From positions 1 through 11,112 of the forward strand of contig JALOLI010000017.1 in NCBI GenBank assembly GCA_025456165.1: DNA of 11,112 bases. Direction: 5' to 3'. The position numbers and the translations under genes are program-made. The stretch is from Acidimicrobiia bacterium. Its GTDB lineage: Bacteria > Actinomycetota > Acidimicrobiia > UBA5794 > UBA11373. Of this stretch, positions 6,465 to 11,112 are shown piece by piece. Position 1 is the first letter of the stretch. Each line of letters starts with the position of its first letter. The notes under the pieces were generated by a model, which saw only the letters and a program-made list of their open reading frames with translations, made no database searches and was not told the DNA's origin.

Positions 6465-7232
6465 CTAGCCGAAGAGGAACTCGAGCGGCCGCCAGACGCG
6501 AGCCGCCCAATCGTCCTCGAAGTGCTTCGCCGCCGGGTCCACGACCACGTCGAGGTCCTGCCCGTCGCGGAACCCTTTGGCGCGCAGGATCCCCAGCATG
6601 CGGTCCAGGCCGGGCTGCAACTCGGCGTCCAGGTCGACCCCTCCGTTGTCCAGGTAGATCTGGAAGGCCTGCTCCCCCGGCCACGCCGAGCGGGCCACCC
6701 GCCGGCACAACGGCTTCGGGAAGGCAGGGGACAGACAGCCCGCCTTGCCGAACACGTCGCCGTGGAGGAAGAGGGCCAGCAGGGAGATCAGGCCGCCCAT
6801 CGAGGACCCCATGATGCCGGTCGCCTCCCGCCCCGGACGAGTTCGGTAGCGGGCATCCACCGTGGGTTTCAAGTCCTCGGCCAGGAAGCGCAGGTAGGCC
6901 CGGCCGGCCTTCGTGTCGCCGTACTCCTCCATTCGATCGGCGGTGCATTCGGCGCCGACGATGAGGATCGGCTCGATGCGGCCCGCAGCGATGAGCCCGG
7001 CGGCGACCTCGTCCACCTGCCAGTCCGCCCCGTAGGACGCCGTGGCCGGGTCCACCAGGTTGTGCCCGTCGTGCATATAGAGGACGGGATGGGGCCGGGC
7101 CGGGTCGAACCCGGGAGGCCGCCAAACGAAGACGCGCCGGGGCAGGATCCCAGGCGCGGTGAAGGTCTCCAGCTCATCGAGCTCGCCGACGACGCCGGGA
7201 CGGCCGGTAGGGAGGAGGGGGGTTCCGGTCAT
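6465..7232 (-). CDS. Esterase-D-type alpha/beta hydrolase (255 aa)
   Basis: This is a serine hydrolase of the putative esterase family that includes esterase D and enterochelin-esterase relatives. Landmarks: strand and oxyanion region PHPVLYMHDGHNLVDP (47-62), W71 in ADWQVDEVAAGL, the strand IEPILIVGAECT (86-97), the nucleophile elbow G142-S-S144-M-G-G with S144 as nucleophile, the acid loop IYLDNGGVD (D195 or D200), and the closing AKHFEDDWAARV with H237. No signal peptide is visible, so it is probably cytoplasmic. The substrate cannot be told from sequence. It is transcribed alone, convergent with rlmN and divergent from the VanW gene. There is no Shine-Dalgarno sequence; a -10-like hexamer 10 nt upstream suggests a nearly leaderless mRNA. 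Confidence 0.88.
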   Translation of the reverse strand: MTGTPLLPTGRPGVVGELDELETFTAPGILPRRVFVWRPPGFDPARPHPVLYMHDGHNLVDPATASYGADWQVDEVAAGLIAAGRIEPILIVGAECTADRMEEYGDTKAGRAYLRFLAEDLKPTVDARYRTRPGREATGIMGSSMGGLISLLALFLHGDVFGKAGCLSPAFPKPLCRRVARSAWPGEQAFQIYLDNGGVDLDAELQPGLDRMLGILRAKGFRDGQDLDVVVDPAAKHFEDDWAARVWRPLEFLFG

Positions 7233-7241
7233 GGCGGCGGG

Positions 7242-7247
7242 AGTGTA
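7242..7247 (-). promoter_or_regulatory. Possible -10 of the esterase gene, near-leaderless start
   Basis: TACACT on the minus strand lies 9 nt before ATG 7232. A start about 7 nt downstream would give a leader of only ~3 nt, which fits the absence of a ribosome binding site. No good -35 is visible. Confidence 0.35.
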
Positions 7248-7305
7248 CCGGCCGGGTCCCCGGCCCCTCCCCGCCGCATCGTCATTCGCAGAACCAGACC
7301 CCAGT

Positions 7306-7311
7306 TACAAT
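7306..7311 (+). promoter_or_regulatory. Probable -10 of the VanW gene
   Basis: TACAAT is a near-consensus -10 and the most AT-rich spot in this spacer. It lies 15 nt before ATG 7327, so the leader would be about 9 nt and has no Shine-Dalgarno sequence. TTCGCA at 7285-7290 is a weak -35 candidate at 15-nt spacing. The position argues against any upstream in-frame start and supports ATG 7327. Confidence 0.45.
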
Positions 7312-7326
7312 CCCCCGGCCGCAGTC

Positions 7327-9114
7327 ATGTCCAAGCCCCTTCGCATCGCCCTCATCGCCGCGCTCGTCCCCGTCGGGCTGGCCCTCCTCGTGGGCCTAGC
7401 CTTTCTCGGCGACCGCGCCGGCAACGGCGGCCAGGTGCTGGGCCGGGTGATGGTGGCCGACGTCGATCTCGGCGATCTCAGCGAGGCCGATGCCATCGCC
7501 GCCCTGCGCGGCCTCGAGGAACGCCTGCGCGCCGAGGCCGTTCCGGTGACCGTGGCCGGACGCACCTTCGCCCTCGACCCCGTCGCGGTCTCCCTCGACA
7601 TCGACGAGGCCGCTCTCGCCGCCCAGGCCATGGAGCAGGGACGCGAAGGCCACCTGGGCAGTCAGTTCGCCTGGTGGTTCCGGCACTTCTTCGGGGATGA
7701 GGGCCGGATCCTCGAGATCCCCTACACCTACGACGAAGGCGCCCTGAACGAGATCATCGCCGACTGGGAGGTCGAGGGCATCGCTCACCCGCCCTTCCCC
7801 GGCGAGGTCACCGTGGCCGACGGCCGGGTGAGCTTTCGCCACCCCGAGGCCGGCGTCGGGATCGAGCGCCAGTCGGCTGCCGCCCTGCTCGGAGCCGCCC
7901 TCGGGGATCCTTCGCGCGCTGCGGTCGCCCTCACCCCGCGCGACCTTCCGGCCCCGCTCGCCGCCGAAGACATCGACGCCGTCGTGGCCGAGGCGGAGGG
8001 TCTGATCGCCGACGCCGTGACTCTGCGCAGCGCCCCGGCCTCGAGCGAGCTGGTGATCCCCGCCGCCGTCCTGGGCCGGTCGCTGCTGGTGAACCGCGAC
8101 GACTCGGCCTTCCCGCCCACCTTCACCCTCTCCTGGGACCCGGCGCCCCTGGTGGAGTTCCTGGGGCCGGAGATCCCACGGCTCTCCACGGCCCCGGTGG
8201 ACGCCGATCTGCTCATCGACGTGGAGACCGACGAGGTCACCATCGTGCCGAGCGTCGCCACCCTGGAGCCCGATCCCGAGGCGCTGCTGGTGAGCGTCGA
8301 CATGGCGGCGCGCTCGGCGGACCGCACCGCCGGCCTCCGCTACCGGGAGGGAGCCCAGCCCGAGGTCACCACCGAGGACATCGAGGCCCTGGGGATCACG
8401 GGGCTCATCGGGGAGTTCACCACCCCCCACAAGTGCTGCGAGGCCCGGGTCACCAACATCCACCTCATCGCCGACGCCACCGACGGCGCCCTCGTGATGC
8501 CCGGGGAGGTCTTCTCCCTCAACGCCCACGTCGGCCAGCGCACCGAGGAGAAAGGCTACGTGCGCGCTCCGGCGATCATCATGGGCGAGCTGGATTGCTG
8601 CGACAGCCCGATCAACATCGGCGGCGGCACCAGCCAGTGGACGACCACCCTGTACAACGCCTCCTTCTTCGCCGGCCTCGAGGACGTGGACCACACCCCG
8701 CACTCGGAGTGGATCTCCCGCTACCCCGAAGGCCGGGAGGCCACCCTGGGCTGGCCCGCCCCCGACCTCAAGTTCCGCAACAACACCGGCCACGCCATCA
8801 TCATCCGCGCCGTCTACACCGACACCTCGCTCACTGCCAAGATCTACGGCGACAACGGCGGTCTCGTGGTGGAGGCCGGGTTGTCCGGCCGGTACAACTA
8901 CACGACCGCCATCACCCGCCACGTCGACAACGACGACCTGGAGTGCGGCACCGAGCGGGTGAAGACCAACGGGTCGGGCGGATGGTCGGTGGACGTCTAC
9001 CGCTACATCACCTTCCCCGACGGGGAGCAGACCACCGAGAAGTGGGCCTGGCACTACACCGGGCTCTACAAGATCATCGAGCACGGCCCGGACTGCCCGG
9101 AGCCGACCCCCTAA
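7327..9114 (+). CDS. Membrane-anchored VanW-domain protein (595 aa)
   Basis: Residues 7-27 form an N-terminal membrane helix; the rest should be extracytoplasmic. About 36-355 contains two copies of the alpha/beta module usually found before VanW domains (peptidoglycan-binding-4/YoaR-like), for example VLGRVMVADVDLGDLSEADAI and the later VDADLLIDVETDEVTIVPS. The VanW domain spans about 366-508: RVTNIHLIADATDGALVMPGEVFSLN, VGQRTEEKGYVRAPAI, IGGGTSQWTTTLYNASFFAGLE, HSEWISRYPEGREATLGW, LKFRNNTGHAIIIRA. Many family members have Cys in GGGxCQ; here it is S436 (GGGTSQ), while Cys pairs occur at 370-371 and 424-425. A C-terminal ~80-residue extension (VYRYITFPDGEQTTEKW) has G5-like spacing but is not firmly assignable. 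VanW is named from glycopeptide-resistance clusters and its biochemical role is unknown; a cell-wall role is inference. No resistance genes are nearby. ATG 7327 gives a clean membrane anchor and sits just after the -10. Confidence 0.9.
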   Translation: MSKPLRIALIAALVPVGLALLVGLAFLGDRAGNGGQVLGRVMVADVDLGDLSEADAIAALRGLEERLRAEAVPVTVAGRTFALDPVAVSLDIDEAALAAQAMEQGREGHLGSQFAWWFRHFFGDEGRILEIPYTYDEGALNEIIADWEVEGIAHPPFPGEVTVADGRVSFRHPEAGVGIERQSAAALLGAALGDPSRAAVALTPRDLPAPLAAEDIDAVVAEAEGLIADAVTLRSAPASSELVIPAAVLGRSLLVNRDDSAFPPTFTLSWDPAPLVEFLGPEIPRLSTAPVDADLLIDVETDEVTIVPSVATLEPDPEALLVSVDMAARSADRTAGLRYREGAQPEVTTEDIEALGITGLIGEFTTPHKCCEARVTNIHLIADATDGALVMPGEVFSLNAHVGQRTEEKGYVRAPAIIMGELDCCDSPINIGGGTSQWTTTLYNASFFAGLEDVDHTPHSEWISRYPEGREATLGWPAPDLKFRNNTGHAIIIRAVYTDTSLTAKIYGDNGGLVVEAGLSGRYNYTTAITRHVDNDDLECGTERVKTNGSGGWSVDVYRYITFPDGEQTTEKWAWHYTGLYKIIEHGPDCPEPTP

Positions 9115-9136
9115 GGCGCCGCCCCCGCCGGCGCCT
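9114..9136. terminator. Convergent-gene hairpin, possible bidirectional terminator
   Basis: AGGCGCCG (9114-9121) and CGGCGCCT (9129-9136) form a perfect 8-bp GC-rich stem with a 7-nt loop. It lies exactly between the VanW stop (TAA ending 9114) and the ketoacyl synthase stop (starting at 9138 on the minus strand). There is no U-tract on either strand, so it may slow polymerase or protect 3' ends rather than terminate by the standard intrinsic mechanism. Confidence 0.4.
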
Positions 9137-10131
9137 CACCAGCGCAGCAGGATCGATCCCCAGGTGAAGCCGCTGCCGAAGGCAGCCAGGCACACCGTCA
9201 TCCCCTCCTGCAACCGGCCCGCCTTCAGGGCCTCGTGCATGCCGAGCGGGATGGTGGCCGCCGTGGTGTTGGCGAAGCGGTCGATGGTGTTGAACACCCT
9301 CTCTGCCGGGATGCCCAGGCGCTCGGTGACGGCCTCGTTGATGCGCAAGTTCGCCTGGTGGAAGAGGAAGAGGTCGACGTCGCCCACCTGCATCCCGTTG
9401 GCCGCCACCGCCTCGACCACCGCCTCGCCCATGCGCTTCACCGCGTTGACGTAGACGGCCCGGCCGTTCATCTGGGGGAAGTGCAGCCCGCGTTCCAGGA
9501 GGTCGGGCGACAGGAAGCGCTCGTAGGCCATGCCCGGGGCGGGCAGCCACAGGTCGCCGGCCCCGGCGCCGTCGGCGTGGAGGTGGGTGCTCAGGATGCC
9601 CGGCCCCTCGTCCGGGCCGGCCTCGAGCACCACCGCCCCGGCGCCGTCGCCGAAGAGCACCGTCACATCCCGGCCCTCCGTCGACATGTCGAGGCCCTTG
9701 GAGTGCACCTCGGCCCCCACCACCAGGATGCGCCGGGCGAAGCCGGTCCGCAGGAACTGGTCGGCGATGGCAGCGGCGTAGATGAACCCGGTGCACTGCT
9801 GGCGCACATCGAGGGCGGGCTGTCCGGCGATCCCCAGCTTGGCCTGCAGGAAGCACGCCGTGCCGGGGAACTCGTGGTCCGGGCTCAGGGTCGCCAGGAT
9901 GACCATGTCCAGCTCCGCCGCCGTGATCCCCGCCGCCGCCAGGGCCTCCCGCGCCGCCCCCAGGGCCAGGTCTGAGGTCGTCACGTCCGGCTCCACCCAG
10001 CGCCGTTCCTTGATGCCGGTCCGCTGGGTGATCCACTCATCGGAGGTGTCCATGACGGCCGCCAGGTCGTCGTTGGTGACGACCCGCGGCGGCAGGCAGG
10101 AGCCCACCCCGGTGATGCGCGCCCTGGTCAA
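9136..10131 (-). CDS. 3-oxoacyl-ACP synthase III (FabH-type, 331 aa)
   Basis: This is a thiolase-fold condensing enzyme. FabH starts type II fatty-acid synthesis by joining an acyl-CoA to malonyl-ACP. The Cys-His-Asn triad is complete: C113 in VRQQCTGFIYA, H258 in FHQANLRI, N288 in RFANTTAATIP. The 30-residue His-Asn spacing equals that of E. coli FabH. DTSDEWITQRTGIKERRW (28-45) and VLFGDGAGAVVLE (158-170) are also diagnostic, and the length is normal. QQC with the HSKGLDMS stretch resembles a FabH subgroup often separate from the main fab operon, so a role in branched or specialised acyl chains is possible. No acpP, fabD or fabF lies nearby, so no symbol is given. The start is TTG 10131: GGAGGGG on the minus strand (10141-10135) lies 3-5 nt upstream and the conserved RITGVGSCLP begins five residues later. 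Confidence 0.92.
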   Translation of the reverse strand: MTRARITGVGSCLPPRVVTNDDLAAVMDTSDEWITQRTGIKERRWVEPDVTTSDLALGAAREALAAAGITAAELDMVILATLSPDHEFPGTACFLQAKLGIAGQPALDVRQQCTGFIYAAAIADQFLRTGFARRILVVGAEVHSKGLDMSTEGRDVTVLFGDGAGAVVLEAGPDEGPGILSTHLHADGAGAGDLWLPAPGMAYERFLSPDLLERGLHFPQMNGRAVYVNAVKRMGEAVVEAVAANGMQVGDVDLFLFHQANLRINEAVTERLGIPAERVFNTIDRFANTTAATIPLGMHEALKAGRLQEGMTVCLAAFGSGFTWGSILLRW

Positions 10132-10236
10132 GTGCCCCTCCCGGTCGGCGACGCCGGGAGGGTAGCCGAGGTGCCGCCGCCGCGGAGGTCCTCCCGGGCC
10201 CGGGGGTAGCATCGCCGGGCGCGACCAGGAGGCAGT
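10132..10236. promoter_or_regulatory. Divergent spacer with palindromes between ketoacyl synthase and reductoisomerase-like genes
   Basis: On the plus strand TAGCAT (10207-10212) is a candidate -10 and AGGAGG (10227-10232) a consensus ribosome binding site 4 nt before ATG 10237. On the minus strand TACCCT (10159-10164) is a candidate -10 for the synthase. Between them are a perfect 12-bp palindrome CCCGGGCCCGGG (10193-10204) and, overlapping it, GGAGG-T-CCTCC (10184-10194). These could be an operator shared by both genes or chance in GC-rich DNA. Confidence 0.35.
10135..10141 (-). promoter_or_regulatory. Ribosome binding site fixing the TTG start of the ketoacyl synthase
   Basis: GGAGGGG lies 3 nt before TTG at 10131 (5 nt counting from GGAGG). 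No ATG or GTG suits the conserved N terminus, so this site decides the start. Confidence 0.7.
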
Positions 10237-11112
10237 ATGAGCGGGGTCACCTTCTACCGCGAGCCGGACGCCGACCCGTCGGCCCTGAAGGACACCTGCG
10301 TGGCGGTGCTCGGGTACGGGAACCTGGGCCGGTCCATGGCCCTGAACCTCCGCGACAGCGGTCTCGGTGTAGTGGTAGGCAACATCGACGACGGGTATCG
10401 GCGGCAGGCGGCAGCCGATGGGTTCAAGACCCTCGACATCACAGACGCAGTGGCCGCCGCCGGCCTCGCCTTCGTGCTGATCCCCGACGAGGCCGTGCCG
10501 GAGTGCTTCGCCGCCGACATCCGCCCCCAGTTGCGCCCGGGCGCCGCCATCGCCTTCGCCTCGGGGTACGTGCTGGCCTACGGCCTCATCGAGGTGCCCG
10601 ACTTCATCGATGTCCTGATGCTGGCACCCCGCATGCTCGGCGAGGAGGTTCGCCGCTCCTACCTCGACGGCACCGGCTTCTTCGGGTACGTGTCGGTGGA
10701 GCAGGACGCCTCCGGCGAGGCCACCCGGCGCCTGCTCGCCCTGGCCCACGCCGCCGGGTGCCTCCGCAAGGGGGCCATGCCGCTCAGCGCCCGCCACGAG
10801 GCCCTGCTCGACCTGCTCATCGAACAGACAGTCGGGCCCTACCTGGGGACCGCCATCCAGATGGCCTTCATGATGGGCGTCGGGGCCGGCCTCCCCGCCG
10901 AAGCCATGGTCCTCGAGATGTACATGTCCGGCGAGATGTCCCGCACCTTCCAGGCCTTCGCCGAGGTGGGCTTCATGGAGTCGGTCGGCTGGCACGGCGC
11001 GGTGGCCCAGTACGGCGGGTTCCTCCGCACCCTGGAAGTGGACCGTGAGGGGATGCACCGCATGTTCGGCGCCGTCCTCGAGGACATCCGCAGCGGGGGC
11101 TTCGCCCGCCGC
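10237..11112 (+). CDS. Ketol-acid reductoisomerase-like protein with altered active site (3' end outside window)
   Basis: The first 292 residues are visible and the frame is open to the right edge. The order of parts is that of ketol-acid reductoisomerase (IlvC): Rossmann motif VAVLGYGNLGRSMALNLRDSG (22-42), strand VVVGN, LIPDEAVPECF, PQLRPGAAIAFASGY (97-111), LMLAPRMLGEEVRRSYLDG (127-145), then the knotted helical part with LDLLIEQTVGPYLG (191-204) and AQYGGFLRTLEVDREGM. The metal ligands D192 and E196 of the DxxxE pair are kept. The catalytic His of the family's PKGPGH motif is absent (APRMLGEEVR). The ExxxE pair is E227 followed by S231 at +4, and the serine-bearing SNTAxYG is GAVAQYG. The protein probably keeps NAD(P)H binding but does another reaction than branched-chain amino-acid synthesis. 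AGGAGG 4 nt upstream fixes the start. No ilvB, ilvN or ilvD is nearby. Confidence 0.82.
   Translation, partial: MSGVTFYREPDADPSALKDTCVAVLGYGNLGRSMALNLRDSGLGVVVGNIDDGYRRQAAADGFKTLDITDAVAAAGLAFVLIPDEAVPECFAADIRPQLRPGAAIAFASGYVLAYGLIEVPDFIDVLMLAPRMLGEEVRRSYLDGTGFFGYVSVEQDASGEATRRLLALAHAAGCLRKGAMPLSARHEALLDLLIEQTVGPYLGTAIQMAFMMGVGAGLPAEAMVLEMYMSGEMSRTFQAFAEVGFMESVGWHGAVAQYGGFLRTLEVDREGMHRMFGAVLEDIRSGGFARR

Noticed and set aside
6449..6476. Direct repeat TAGCCGAGGAACT / TAGCCGAAGAGGAACT across the rlmN and esterase stops
   Set aside because: It is short and imperfect, partly coding for the esterase C terminus. It is probably a small slippage duplication with no visible function.
5375..6814. Open frame on the plus strand overlapping rlmN and the esterase gene
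   Set aside because: It is an Arg/Pro-rich shadow of rlmN in another frame, with no domain signature.
7205..7225. G-rich run as a possible G-quadruplex
   Set aside because: It lies in the 5' coding part of the esterase gene, and the G-tracts are too unevenly spaced to support a claim in DNA this GC-rich.
7396..9084. Very long open frame on the minus strand across the VanW gene
   Set aside because: Its translation is Gly/Val/His-rich with no recognisable motif, while the plus strand encodes a complete VanW protein.

Overview
The window is high-GC DNA (roughly 70% G+C by eye), densely coding on both strands, with actinobacterial habits: GTG and TTG starts, very short 5' leaders and few strong intrinsic terminators. 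The VanW variant and the reductoisomerase-like protein at the right end resemble actinobacterial (possibly Acidimicrobiia-type) versions as I remember them. That placement is inference from memory, not a search. No tRNA, rRNA, CRISPR array, insertion sequence or phage gene was recognised.

Layout from left to right. (1) 1-1264, minus strand: an integral-membrane HD-GYP-like protein, 3' end cut off, whose HD half is intact but whose GYP half is eroded. (2) 1265-1717: a gene-free stretch. Its minus strand (about 1590 to 1268) folds into many perfect helices, including long-range and mutually exclusive ones. It is a strong candidate for an unclassified structured RNA of about 300 nt, ending 3 nt before the HD-GYP start codon. 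(3) 1718-3986, plus strand: a conserved two-part protein of unknown function, then a gamma-glutamyltransferase-family autoprocessing hydrolase. (4) 3792-4934, minus strand: a secreted, single-pass membrane protein that looks like a metallopeptidase without its zinc site; its 3' end runs 195 bp antisense into the transferase gene. (5) 5031-6452, plus strand: a membrane-anchored helix-hairpin-helix protein and rlmN, 9 bp apart. (6) 6465-7232, minus strand: an esterase-D-type serine hydrolase. (7) 7327-9114, plus strand: a membrane-anchored VanW-domain protein. (8) 9136-10131, minus strand: a ketoacyl-ACP synthase III with a TTG start. (9) 10237 to the right edge, plus strand: a ketol-acid-reductoisomerase-like protein with a rewritten active site.

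The genes do not form one pathway. This looks like a chromosomal neighbourhood of short one- or two-gene units in divergent or convergent pairs. Likely co-transcribed pairs are 1718-2332 with 2379-3986, and 5031-5411 with rlmN. Cell-envelope functions recur: VanW protein, peptidase-like membrane protein, HD-GYP membrane protein. The two least ordinary items are the structured RNA ahead of the HD-GYP gene and the set of proteins that keep a recognisable enzyme fold but have lost catalytic residues.
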